The notes under the pieces are model-generated. The model searched no databases. It had not been told where the DNA came from and saw only the letters and a list, made by a program, of their open reading frames with translations. Shown here piece by piece: positions 9,082 to 17,217 of a DNA stretch of 64,000 bases. Origin of the DNA: Collimonas sp. OK412 (GTDB lineage Bacteria; Pseudomonadota; Gammaproteobacteria; Burkholderiales; Burkholderiaceae_D); NCBI RefSeq assembly GCF_900112135.1, contig NZ_FOLC01000003.1:242562-306561 (forward strand). Direction: 5' to 3'. Every line of letters starts with the position of its first letter. Positions within the stretch are counted from its first letter, which is position 1. Made by a program: the position numbers and the translations under genes.

Positions 9082-10125
9082 TTACCAGACGGCTTTACCG
9101 GCGTTATCCTTGATCTGGGCTTTCCAGGACTCTTCCACCAGTTTCACCACCGATGCAGGAATCGCGACATAGTCCAGTTCGGTAGCAGAAGCGCCGCCGT
9201 TCTTGTATGCCCATTCAAAGAACTTCAGGACTTCCTTGCCCTTGGCAGCGTCGGCCTGGGTTTTGTGGATCAGGATGAACGACGCACTGGTGATAGGCCA
9301 GCTGGTCTTGCCGGCTGCGTCGGTGAAATCCACCGCGAAACCTGGCGTCTTGGCCCAATCGGCGCCGGCTGCGGCAGCCTTGAAAGTCTCGTCGTCCGGT
9401 TGCACGAAGCCGCCGTCGCGATTCTTCAGCTGGGTATGCTGCAGCTTGTTTTTCTTGGCATAAGCGTATTCAACATAACCGATCGAACCCTTGATCTTTT
9501 GCACGTTGGCGGCGACGCCTTCGTTACCCTTGCCGCCTACGCCGACTGGCCATTTGACCGCGGTGCCGGCGCCAACGCCGGTCTTGAACGCAGGGCTGGT
9601 CTTCGACAGGTAGCTGGTGAACACGAACGAAGTGCCGGAGCCGTCAGCGCGATACACCACGGTGATGTCGTCCGCCGGCAGTTTCACGCCTGGATTGATA
9701 GCCGTGATTTCAGGCGCATTCCATTTGGTGATCTTGCCCAGGTAGATGTCAGCCAGCACAGGGCCGGTCAGCTTGACTTGGCCAGGAGTAACGCCATCCA
9801 GGTTAACGACCGGCACCACGCCGCCCATGATCGCCGGGAACTGCGCCAGGTTGTCAGTATTCAGGTCTTCCACCTTCAGGGGCATGTCGGAAGCGCCGAA
9901 ATCCACGGTTTTCGCCTTGATCTGCTTGATGCCGCCGCCGGAGCCGATCGATTGATAGTTCAGGCTGTTGCCGGTCGCGGTTTTGTAGGCTTCAGCCCAT
10001 TTGGAGTAGATCGGATAAGGAAAAGAAGCGCCGGCGCCGGTGATTTCCGCTGCCATGACCGAAGAAACCGCCAGTGTCGAACCCATTGCCAGGATGGCGG
10101 CTTTAACGAAGTGATTCAATCGCAT
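9082..10125 (-). CDS. pstS: Phosphate ABC transporter substrate-binding protein PstS
   Basis: Periplasmic phosphate-binding protein feeding PstCAB. A Sec signal (MRLNHFVKAAILAMGSTLAVSSVMA) precedes the mature start EITGAGASFPYPIYSKWAEAY, the conserved PstS N-terminus whose Ser and backbone bind phosphate. Further ligand-loop segments are QSIGSGGGIKQIKAKTVDFGASD and YRADGSGTSFVFTSYL. Length 347 is typical. ATG 10125 has AGGGAG 6 nt upstream. It opens the pst-pho operon, behind a Pho box and a structured leader. Confidence 0.98.
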   Translation of the reverse strand: MRLNHFVKAAILAMGSTLAVSSVMAAEITGAGASFPYPIYSKWAEAYKTATGNSLNYQSIGSGGGIKQIKAKTVDFGASDMPLKVEDLNTDNLAQFPAIMGGVVPVVNLDGVTPGQVKLTGPVLADIYLGKITKWNAPEITAINPGVKLPADDITVVYRADGSGTSFVFTSYLSKTSPAFKTGVGAGTAVKWPVGVGGKGNEGVAANVQKIKGSIGYVEYAYAKKNKLQHTQLKNRDGGFVQPDDETFKAAAAGADWAKTPGFAVDFTDAAGKTSWPITSASFILIHKTQADAAKGKEVLKFFEWAYKNGGASATELDYVAIPASVVKLVEESWKAQIKDNAGKAVW

Positions 10126-10171
10126 TTGTTACTCCCTTGTTGACTATAGATGTGATGTGCCCAAGTCGAGA

Positions 10172-10217
10172 CTGTTGTGAAATCCATCTCCTTGCAAGGA
10201 AGCCAATTTCACAACAG
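10172..10217 (-). promoter_or_regulatory. Nested palindrome (5' stem-loop) in the pstS leader
   Basis: CTGTTGTGAAAT (10172-10183) and ATTTCACAACAG (10206-10217) are perfect 12-bp inverted arms, 22 nt apart; exactly centred between them is the self-complementary 12-mer TCCTTGCAAGGA (10189-10200). The structure would form about 10 nt after the predicted pstS transcription start. Confidence 0.6.
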
Positions 10218-10234
10218 CCCCTGAGACAGGGCGA

Positions 10235-10268
10235 ACTCTAACCAAGATTTATGACAGCTTTATGACGA
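10235..10268 (-). promoter_or_regulatory. Pho box and -10 of the pstS promoter
   Basis: On the minus strand TCGTCAT-AAAG-CTGTCAT (10268..10251) matches the two 7-bp repeats with 4-bp spacer of a PhoB box, with the second repeat perfect. Ten nt further on, TAGAGT (10240..10235) is placed as a -10, the normal layout of PhoB-activated promoters that lack a -35. Confidence 0.85.
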
Positions 10269-10413
10269 GGTAAAAATGAATGTGAATGTCATGAAATTGT
10301 CAGAAAAAACATGAAAAACAGGCGGAAAAGCCTATTACGCCGTAATATTTTCTTCATCCCGGCGCCGGACGGCGCTGCCTCGGAACGCCAAGCCTCCTGC
10401 GACGCTTCCTTTT

Positions 10414-10447
10414 TCTTCATGAAGCTGTCATATTCAATGCATACACT
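10414..10447 (+). promoter_or_regulatory. Pho box and -10 of the ppk promoter
   Basis: TCTTCAT-GAAG-CTGTCAT (10414-10431) has one perfect and one weaker 7-bp half-site at the correct 4-bp spacing. TACACT (10442-10447) lies 10 nt downstream as a -10, about 33 nt before the ppk ATG. Confidence 0.75.
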
Positions 10448-10479
10448 GCGCCGTAACCATCAGACAAGTTGCCTGATTC

Positions 10480-12624
10480 ATGAATAAGAAAACCAAGCCG
10501 GACGATGACTCAAAGCACCCCAGCGCCAGATTAGGCGCCAACCCAAGCTATCTGAATCGCGAACTGTCGCAACTGGCCTTCAACCGGCGCGTCATGGCCC
10601 AGGCCGAGGACAGGCACGTGCCGCTGCTGGAGCGATTGCGATATTTATGCATAGTAAGCAACAACCTCGACGAATTCTTTGAAGTACGGATCGCCAGCCT
10701 GCTGGCAAACAGCCAGGTTGAAGGCGTCAGCGCCGAGTCGCCGGCATTGGCCGCGGCGCTTGAGCGCACCAGCGTAGAGTGCCACCAGATCGTCGACCGC
10801 CAGTACGCCCTCCTGAACCAGACCATTTTGCCGCAGCTGTCGGCCAGCCATATCCACCTGCTGCGGCACAGCGACCGCAACGAAGAGCAGCGGGCATGGG
10901 TAAAATCCTTCTTCGAGCAGGAAATCCGCCCCCTGCTGACTCCCATCGGGCTGGATCCGGCCCACCCCTTTCCCCAGGTATTAAACAAGAGCCTCAATTT
11001 CATTGTCGAAATGGCGGGCAAAGATGCGTTCGGACGCAGCACCTCGATTGCCATCATCAAGGCGCCGCGCGTTTTGCCGCGCGTGATCAAGCTGCCGGAC
11101 GTGCTGTCGCCCGGCGGCGCCTCGTTTTGCCTGCTGTCGTCCATCATCCATGCCCACATAGGCGATCTTTTCGTCGGCCGCCAGATATTGGCTTATTCGC
11201 AATTCCGGGTAACCCGCAACAGCGACCTGTGGGTCGACGAAGAAGAAGTCAAGAACCTGCGCCAGGCGCTGCAGAGCGAGCTGCAGAGCCGCCAGTTCGG
11301 GGTTGCGGTGCGGCTCGAGGTGGCGCGCAGCTGTCCGCAACACCTGTCCCAGTTCCTGCTCGACCAGTTCGGCATCGCCGCCAACCGCCTGTACGCCGTC
11401 GATGGCCCGGTGAACATGGTGCGCTTGTCGGAAATGATCGACCAGATCAGCGACGCCAGCCTGCGTTTCCCGCCGTTTGCGCCAGGTTTGCCGCTGCACC
11501 TGGACAACGGCAACGACATTTTCGAGCAGCTGAAGCAGAAAGACGTGCTGTTGCACCATCCGTTCCAGTCATTCCAGCCGGTGGTCGATTTTGTCCGCTC
11601 CGCGGCATTTGACAGCAATGTGGTGGCAATCAAGCAAACCATTTACCGCACCGGCATGAACTCCGACCTGATGGAAGCGCTGATTGTCGCGGCCCAGCGC
11701 GGCAAAGAGGTCATGGTGATCGTCGAGCTGATGGCGCGCTTTGACGAGGAAGCCAACATCAACTGGGCCGACAAGCTGGAACGCGCCGGCGCCCAGGTGG
11801 TTTACGGCGTGGTCGGCCTCAAGACCCATGCCAAGCTGTCGCTGGTGATCCGGCGCGAAACCGGCAAGGACGGCCACGGCGAACTGCGCTATTACGCCCA
11901 CCTCGGCACCGGCAACTACCATCCGACCACCACCAAGCTGTACACCGACTTCGGCTTGCTCACGTCGAACCAGAAACTGGCCACCGAAGTCAATGAAGTC
12001 TTCCTGCACCTGACCAGCCTGACCAAACCCAAGAAAATGGATTACCTGTGGCTGGCGCCGTTCCTGCTGCAAAAGGAAATCATCCGGGCCATCCACAACG
12101 AAGCCGAGATCGCCCGCAAGGGACGGCCGGCGCGCATCGTCGCCAAGATGAATGCGCTGCTGGACGAATCCGTGATCCGCGCCCTCTACGAAGCTTCTGC
12201 CGACGGCGTCAAGATCGAACTGATCGTGCGCGGCGCCTGCGCGCTCAGGCCCGGCGTGCCGGGGCTGTCCGAGAATATCCACGTGCGCTCCATCATCGGC
12301 CGCTTCCTGGAACATAGCCGCATTTATTATTTCCGCAACAACCTGCAGCACGATGTCTACCTGGCCAGCGCCGACTGGATGAACCGCAACCTGTTCCGGC
12401 GCGTCGAAGTGGCCTTCCCGGTGCTCGACAAATCGCTCAAGAGAAGGGTCATCAACGAAGGCCTGGCTCCTTACCTTAAAGACAACACCAATGCCTGGAG
12501 CCTCGGGTCCGACGGCAACTGGCACAAGAACAAGCCTCACCGGAGACAGAAACAATACAGTGCGCAACGACATTTGATGCTGGCTTTAGGCGCGCTTTCC
12601 CCTACGCATTACACAAACAAGTGA
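10480..12624 (+). CDS. ppk: Polyphosphate kinase 1
   Basis: Makes inorganic polyphosphate reversibly from ATP through a phosphohistidine. The 714 residues show the PPK1 order: N-domain (YLNRELSQLAFNRRVMAQA, NNLDEFFEVRI), head domain, then two phospholipase-D-like catalytic domains with the autophosphorylated His in GLKTHAKLSLV, the segment HLGTGNYHPTTTKLYTDFG, and the second conserved His in GRFLEHSRIYYF. Length matches the family. It diverges from pstS and has its own Pho box, so it probably responds to phosphate starvation. sixA follows after 13 nt. Confidence 0.97.
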   Translation: MNKKTKPDDDSKHPSARLGANPSYLNRELSQLAFNRRVMAQAEDRHVPLLERLRYLCIVSNNLDEFFEVRIASLLANSQVEGVSAESPALAAALERTSVECHQIVDRQYALLNQTILPQLSASHIHLLRHSDRNEEQRAWVKSFFEQEIRPLLTPIGLDPAHPFPQVLNKSLNFIVEMAGKDAFGRSTSIAIIKAPRVLPRVIKLPDVLSPGGASFCLLSSIIHAHIGDLFVGRQILAYSQFRVTRNSDLWVDEEEVKNLRQALQSELQSRQFGVAVRLEVARSCPQHLSQFLLDQFGIAANRLYAVDGPVNMVRLSEMIDQISDASLRFPPFAPGLPLHLDNGNDIFEQLKQKDVLLHHPFQSFQPVVDFVRSAAFDSNVVAIKQTIYRTGMNSDLMEALIVAAQRGKEVMVIVELMARFDEEANINWADKLERAGAQVVYGVVGLKTHAKLSLVIRRETGKDGHGELRYYAHLGTGNYHPTTTKLYTDFGLLTSNQKLATEVNEVFLHLTSLTKPKKMDYLWLAPFLLQKEIIRAIHNEAEIARKGRPARIVAKMNALLDESVIRALYEASADGVKIELIVRGACALRPGVPGLSENIHVRSIIGRFLEHSRIYYFRNNLQHDVYLASADWMNRNLFRRVEVAFPVLDKSLKRRVINEGLAPYLKDNTNAWSLGSDGNWHKNKPHRRQKQYSAQRHLMLALGALSPTHYTNK

Positions 12625-12637
12625 GCAAGGGCACATC

Positions 12638-13096
12638 ATGGAACTGATCCTATGGCGACACGCGGAGGCAGAAATCGGCGAGCCGGACGAGGGCCGCGCC
12701 CTCACCGGCAAGGGACACAAGCAAGCCTGGAAGATGGCAGACTGGCTGGACCGCAACCTGCCGCACAGTTGCAAGATCATCAGCAGCCCGGCCACCCGCA
12801 CGGTGCAGACGGCGGAAGCGCTGGGCCGCAAATTCAAGACCCACCCCGATCTCGCCCCCGACTGCAGCGCCGAGCAGCTGCTGGCGGCAGCCAACTGGCC
12901 CAACAGCCGCGAACCGGTGCTGATCATCGGCCACCAGCCGACGCTGGGCCAGGCCGCCGCCTTGCTGGTGGCAGGCCAGATGCAGGATTGGTCGATCAGG
13001 AAAGGCAATGTCTGGTGGATTGCCCAGCGCGAGCGTGGCGACATCACCACCAATTTCTTGAAAGCGGTCATGTCGCCGGACCTGATCGCCAAGTAA
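12638..13096 (+). CDS. sixA: Phosphohistidine phosphatase SixA-type
   Basis: Histidine phosphatase superfamily (branch 1) protein of 152 residues. SixA removes phosphate from phosphohistidine, in E. coli from the NPr protein of the nitrogen phosphotransferase system. The RHG motif appears as LILWRHAEAE, where His is the nucleophile and the usual Gly is Ala, as in SixA; the second catalytic His lies in LIIGHQPTLGQ. It is 13 nt behind ppk, probably in the same transcript. That pairing suggests a link to phosphate metabolism, but no direct substrate follows from sequence. Confidence 0.9.
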   Translation: MELILWRHAEAEIGEPDEGRALTGKGHKQAWKMADWLDRNLPHSCKIISSPATRTVQTAEALGRKFKTHPDLAPDCSAEQLLAAANWPNSREPVLIIGHQPTLGQAAALLVAGQMQDWSIRKGNVWWIAQRERGDITTNFLKAVMSPDLIAK

Positions 13097-13285
13097 AAAA
13101 CAGGCTGAAAACCTCAGTGACGGGAAGCCGTAAGTGGTATATTTGCGACCAAATCGTTTATCCCGTTTTTCTGTCGTTGTTGTTAAACTACAGGATTTCT
13201 GCGGCATTTCCTTGCATAAGATAAAATGACAGACAAGTTGCGCTATAAGCAACCATGTTGTAGTGGACCACCCGAGAGGTAATGC

Positions 13286-14521
13286 ATGCTCTACCAATTT
13301 CACGAATTCAACCGCTCTTTACTCCATCCTCTTGTGCAATGGGCCGATGCCGGCAGCAGGCTCTTCACCGACCCGATCTCGCCGCTTTCCCACACGCCCT
13401 TCGCGCAGCGCATCGCCGCCGGCTACGAATTGATGTACCGCCTCGGCAAGCAGTATGAAAAGCCTGAGTTCGAAATCGACAGCACGCTGGTCAACGACAA
13501 GCCCGTCAGGATCATCGAGGAAGTGACCACCACCCGGCCGTTCTGCCGCCTGCTGCATTTCAAGAAGGACCTGGGCAACAAGGAACTGGCCGCCCTCAAG
13601 CAGCCGACCATATTGCTGGTCGCCCCCTTGTCAGGCCATCATTCGACCCTGCTGCGCGACACCGTGCGCGGCCTGCTGCCGGAACACGATGTCTATATCA
13701 CCGACTGGACCGATGCGCGCATGGTGCCGGCCAGCGACGGCCCTTTTCATTTGCACGACTATATATATTACATACAGGATTTCATCCGCCAGCTGGGGCC
13801 GGACCTGCATGTGGTATCAGTCTGCCAGCCGACCGTCCCGGTACTTGCCGCAATCTCGCTGATGGCAAGCGCCAAGGACAGCCACTTGCCAAAGAGCATG
13901 ACCATGATGGGCGGCCCTATCGATCCGCGCAAATCGCCGACCGACGTCAACAACCTGGCCACCGAGAAGCCGTTCAGCTGGTTCGAGAACACCGTGATCT
14001 ATAGCGTGCCGTCCAATTACCCTGGTTTCGGCCGCAAGGTCTACCCGGGCTTCCTGCAGCATGCCGGTTTCGTCGCGATGAATCCGAGCCGCCATGCCCA
14101 GAGCCACTGGGATTTCTACATGCACCTGCGCGAAGGCGACAACGAATCGGCCGACAGCCACCGCAAGTTCTATAACGAGTACAACGCGGTGCTGGACATG
14201 CCGGCCGAGTACTACCTGGAAACCATCAAGACCGTGTTCCAGGATTTCGCCCTGCCGCACGGCACCTGGGAAGTCGAAGGCAAGCTGGTGCGGCCGCAGG
14301 ATATCAAGAGCGTGGCGCTGTTTACCATCGAAGGCGAGCTGGACGACATTTCCGGCCCCGGGCAAACCCAGGCCGCGCACGACCTGTGCAGCTCCATCCC
14401 GAAATCGAAGAAACAGCACTACACCGCCGAAAAATGCGGCCACTACGGAATTTTCTCGGGCCGCCGCTGGCGCGAACTGATTTGCCCGAAAATTACCGCA
14501 TTTATCAAGGACAACGCTTAA
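13286..14521 (+). CDS. phaZ: Intracellular poly(3-hydroxybutyrate) depolymerase
   Basis: Mobilises stored PHB granules in the cytoplasm. The 411-residue protein has no signal peptide and belongs to the intracellular short-chain depolymerases, recognisable from the N-terminus MLYQFHEFNRSLLHP and the segment DWTDARMVP. The nucleophile elbow reads SVCQPT, with Cys (about 180) in place of Ser, as known for the PhaZa1-type enzyme of Cupriavidus. The terminal His is likely in KCGHYGIFSGRRW. AGAGG lies 7 nt before the ATG. It stands as a single gene between sixA and a terminator, so the cell very likely makes PHB elsewhere. Confidence 0.94.
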   Translation: MLYQFHEFNRSLLHPLVQWADAGSRLFTDPISPLSHTPFAQRIAAGYELMYRLGKQYEKPEFEIDSTLVNDKPVRIIEEVTTTRPFCRLLHFKKDLGNKELAALKQPTILLVAPLSGHHSTLLRDTVRGLLPEHDVYITDWTDARMVPASDGPFHLHDYIYYIQDFIRQLGPDLHVVSVCQPTVPVLAAISLMASAKDSHLPKSMTMMGGPIDPRKSPTDVNNLATEKPFSWFENTVIYSVPSNYPGFGRKVYPGFLQHAGFVAMNPSRHAQSHWDFYMHLREGDNESADSHRKFYNEYNAVLDMPAEYYLETIKTVFQDFALPHGTWEVEGKLVRPQDIKSVALFTIEGELDDISGPGQTQAAHDLCSSIPKSKKQHYTAEKCGHYGIFSGRRWRELICPKITAFIKDNA

Positions 14522-14559
14522 GCCGGCCCTGTCCTCTGCCGATCCGGTAAATCCGCTGC

Positions 14560-14593
14560 AAAAACCGCTCCTTCGCCGGGAGCGGTTTTTTTT
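14560..14593 (+). terminator. Intrinsic terminator after phaZ
   Basis: AAAAACCGCTCC and GGAGCGGTTTTT pair around a 7-nt loop and are followed by a run of T; placed about 40 nt past the phaZ stop. Confidence 0.85.
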
Positions 14594-14623
14594 ATTCGGC
14601 GCGGCGCCGGTATAATATGCCCC

Positions 14624-15349
14624 ATGTTGTCATCACCCAGCTCCCTGCCGCCCGTGTCCTCGCCTTCCCTCGCCGACCGTATCGAAGCGCTGCTGCCGCA
14701 GACGCAATGCACCAAGTGCGGCTATCCGGCTTGCCGTCCCTACGCCGAAGCCGTCGCCGACGGCAGCGCCGGCTATAACCAGTGTCCGCCGGGCGGCCAG
14801 CAAGGCGTGGCCCGGCTGGCGCAATTGCTGCACAAGCCCGTCATCCCGCTCAACCCGGCCAACGGCGCCGAGCGGCCGCGGCCGCTGGCGGTCATTGATG
14901 AAGCCGCCTGCATCGGCTGCACGCTCTGTATCCAGGCCTGCCCAGTCGACGCCATCGCCGGCGCCGCCAAGCAGATGCACACGGTCATCAACGACCTGTG
15001 CACCGGCTGCGACCTGTGCGTGGCCCCATGCCCGGTCGATTGCATCGCCATGGTCGAAGCGAGCGGCCCGGCTACCGGCTGGGATGCGTGGACCCGGCAG
15101 CAAGCCGACGGCGCCCGCGCCCGCCACGATTTCCATCTGTTCAGGGTAGCGCGCGAGAAGCGGGAAAACGATGAGCGCCTGGCTGCCAAGGCCGCGGAAA
15201 AGCTCAAGGCGGTCGCCGCCGAATCCGCCGCAACGCCGGAGCAGCAAGCCGAACAGCAACGTAAGAAAGCCATCATCCAGGCCGCCATTGAACGTGCCCG
15301 GCTGAAGAAAGAACAACAAGCCGAACAGGTTGCCAAGGACTCGCAATGA
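14624..15349 (+). CDS. rsxB: RnfB/RsxB-type iron-sulfur protein
   Basis: An electron-transfer protein with three predicted [4Fe-4S] clusters. A Fe-S domain with C-x2-C-x4-C-x16-C spacing ([10 protein letters not shown] to NQCPPGG) is followed by two ferredoxin motifs, [14 protein letters not shown] and [14 protein letters not shown]. The last 90 residues are a charged, Ala/Lys/Gln-rich helical tail. Unlike RnfB of complete Rnf/Rsx complexes it has no N-terminal membrane helix, and no other rnf gene is nearby, so it is an orphan soluble form. It overlaps nth by 4 nt. In E. coli rsx genes also precede nth, and the protein may help mature or reduce the Nth cluster, which is inference. Confidence 0.88.
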   Translation: MLSSPSSLPPVSSPSLADRIEALLPQTQCTKCGYPACRPYAEAVADGSAGYNQCPPGGQQGVARLAQLLHKPVIPLNPANGAERPRPLAVIDEAACIGCTLCIQACPVDAIAGAAKQMHTVINDLCTGCDLCVAPCPVDCIAMVEASGPATGWDAWTRQQADGARARHDFHLFRVAREKRENDERLAAKAAEKLKAVAAESAATPEQQAEQQRKKAIIQAAIERARLKKEQQAEQVAKDSQ

Positions 15350-15996
15350 ATGCCGAAAAACGCCGGGAAATATTCACCCGCCTGCGCGCCGCCCTGCCGC
15401 ACCCGACCACTGAACTGGAATACACCACGCCGTTTGAATTGCTGATCTCGGTGATCCTGTCGGCGCAGGCCACCGATGTCTCGGTCAACAAGGCGACCCG
15501 CAAGCTGTATCCGGTCGCCAATACGCCGGCGCAAATCTACGCACTCGGCGTCGACGGCCTGATTCCATACATCCAGACCATCGGCTTGTACCGCACCAAG
15601 GCCAAGAACGTGATCGAAACCTGCCGCATGCTGGTGGCCCTGCACGACAGCCAGGTGCCGCGCACCCGCCAACAGCTGGAGGCGTTGCCCGGGGTCGGCC
15701 GCAAGACCGCCAACGTGGTGCTCAATACCGCTTTCGGGGTGCCGACGATTGCCGTCGACACCCATATCTTCCGGGTCTCCAACCGCACCGGCATCGCGCC
15801 GGGCAAGGATGTGGATGCGGTCGAACACAAGCTGATGAAACTGGTGCCCGCCGAGTTCCTGCTGGACGCCCATCATTGGCTGATCCTGCATGGACGCTAC
15901 ACCTGCATTGCCCGCAAACCGCTATGCTGGAACTGCAGCATTGCCGACCTGTGCGATTTCAAGGCGAAAACGCCGTTGCCGGAAAAAGGGATATAA
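15346..15996 (+). CDS. nth: Endonuclease III
   Basis: Bifunctional DNA glycosylase/AP lyase that removes oxidised pyrimidines in base excision repair. Visible are the helix-hairpin-helix [13 protein letters not shown] with the catalytic Lys, catalytic Asp in [12 protein letters not shown], and the C-terminal [4Fe-4S] loop with C-x6-C-x2-C-x5-C ([17 protein letters not shown]). Length 216 matches the family. Its ATG overlaps the rsxB stop (ATGA), implying coupled translation of the iron-sulfur pair. Confidence 0.97.
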   Translation: MNAEKRREIFTRLRAALPHPTTELEYTTPFELLISVILSAQATDVSVNKATRKLYPVANTPAQIYALGVDGLIPYIQTIGLYRTKAKNVIETCRMLVALHDSQVPRTRQQLEALPGVGRKTANVVLNTAFGVPTIAVDTHIFRVSNRTGIAPGKDVDAVEHKLMKLVPAEFLLDAHHWLILHGRYTCIARKPLCWNCSIADLCDFKAKTPLPEKGI

Positions 15997-16000
15997 AGCC

Positions 16001-16699
16001 ATGCAGCATTCTCATCCGCATACCGAACACCACTTCCAAGCCAGCGACACCGTGCGCGACATCGTCATCGGCATGGCCGACGGCCTGACGGTGCCGTTTG
16101 CGCTGGCTGCCGGCATCAGCGGCGCCGCTGTCGGCATCGATATCGTGGTCACCGCGGGCGTCGCCGAAATTGCCGCCGGTTCGATCGCCATGGGCCTGGG
16201 CGGTTACCTGGCGGGGCGTACCCAGCGCCAGCATTACTATGCCGAGCGCGAGCGTGAAGAACAGGAAATCCTGAACGTGCCGCATCGCGAGCGCAAGGAA
16301 GTGATCGACATCATGGCCCAGTATGGCGTGACCAAACAGGAATGCGAACCGATGCTGGCCGGGCTGGAACGCAACCCGGTCGCCTGGCGCGATTTCATGA
16401 TGCGCTTTGAACTCGGCCTGGAAGAACCGCGGCCGGCCGCAGCCAGGAAGAGCGCCGTCACCATCGCCGTGTCCTACCTGGTCGGCGGCCTGATCCCGCT
16501 CGCGCCCTACATGCTGATGACATCCATCCCGCGCGCGCTCGCCGCCTCTACCGCGGTGACGCTGCTGGCGCTGTTTGTCTTCGGCTACCTGAAAGGCAGC
16601 GTCACCGGCACCGGCGCCGTCAAATCGGCATTGCAAACCCTGATGGTTGGCGGCCTGGCCGCGGCCGTCGCCTTCGGCATCGCCAGACTGATCAGTTAA
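16001..16699 (+). CDS. VIT1/CCC1-family metal transporter
   Basis: Inner-membrane protein of the VIT/CCC1 family, whose known members move Fe2+ or Mn2+ out of the cytoplasm. The 232 residues hold a His-rich N-terminus, two membrane segments (DGLTVPFALAAGISGAAVG and ITAGVAEIAAGSIAMGLGGY-like region), a cytoplasmic helical hairpin rich in Glu/Arg (about 75-140) resembling the metal-binding domain of VIT1, and three C-terminal membrane helices. ATG 16001 follows nth by 4 nt, so it is probably cotranscribed with rsxB-nth. Substrate is not decided by sequence. Confidence 0.88.
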   Translation: MQHSHPHTEHHFQASDTVRDIVIGMADGLTVPFALAAGISGAAVGIDIVVTAGVAEIAAGSIAMGLGGYLAGRTQRQHYYAEREREEQEILNVPHRERKEVIDIMAQYGVTKQECEPMLAGLERNPVAWRDFMMRFELGLEEPRPAAARKSAVTIAVSYLVGGLIPLAPYMLMTSIPRALAASTAVTLLALFVFGYLKGSVTGTGAVKSALQTLMVGGLAAAVAFGIARLIS

Positions 16700-16704
16700 C
16701 CACC

Positions 16705-17130
16705 ATGTTCAATCCATCCCAAGACGACGTGCGGCGCTTTTTTTGCGAAACCTACCGCAAGCACCGCGCCAATGAAATCCTGACGCCGCTGGAGGCCATC
16801 GCCAGCGACTGGCTGAAACAGCATCCCGAGTATGACGACGACCTGAAGGATGTCGACGCCGCGCTAGGCGCCGATTACTCGGTCGAGAACGGCCAGACCA
16901 ATCCCTTCCTGCACCTGTCCATGCACTTGTCTATCGCCGAGCAGATCTCGATCGACCAGCCGCCAGGCATACGCGCCGCCGCCACGGCTTTGACGCAGCG
17001 CCTGCAATCGGAACACGAAGCCCATCATCACATCATGGAATGCCTGGGCGAGATGATCTGGAATTCGCAGCGCAGCGGCTTGCCGCCGGATGGCGCTGCC
17101 TATATCGACTGCGTCAGGAAACGCGTTTAA
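16705..17130 (+). CDS. DUF1841-family protein
   Basis: A 141-residue soluble protein of the DUF1841 family, common in beta- and gammaproteobacteria and of unknown function. Family features are the N-terminal MFNPSQDDVRRFFCETYRKH, the central NPFLHLSMHLSIAEQISIDQP and the C-terminal HHHIMECLGEMIWNSQRSGLPPD, which contains conserved His residues. It lies 5 nt after the VIT-type gene and ends the rsxB-nth transcript. Highly acidic and helical, with no membrane segment. Confidence 0.88.
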   Translation: MFNPSQDDVRRFFCETYRKHRANEILTPLEAIASDWLKQHPEYDDDLKDVDAALGADYSVENGQTNPFLHLSMHLSIAEQISIDQPPGIRAAATALTQRLQSEHEAHHHIMECLGEMIWNSQRSGLPPDGAAYIDCVRKRV

Positions 17131-17146
17131 CGCGGTTCGATCCTGC

Positions 17147-17174
17147 AAAAAAACGCCTGGATGTGATCCAGGCG
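17147..17174 (-). terminator. Terminator of the czcCBA operon
   Basis: CGCCTGGAT (17154-17162) and ATCCAGGCG (17166-17174) form a perfect 9-bp stem with a GTG loop; on the minus strand a run of seven T follows, so it ends transcription coming from czcA. Confidence 0.8.
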
Positions 17175-17217
17175 CAAACCCAAGGAGATTTGGGCAGGGA
17201 ACCGAGGTTTGGCGAAT

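Noticed and set aside
10286..10303. Third Pho box facing ppk
   Set aside because: Both half-sites are imperfect and no -10 hexamer lies 10-11 nt downstream, so I did not annotate it as a functional site.
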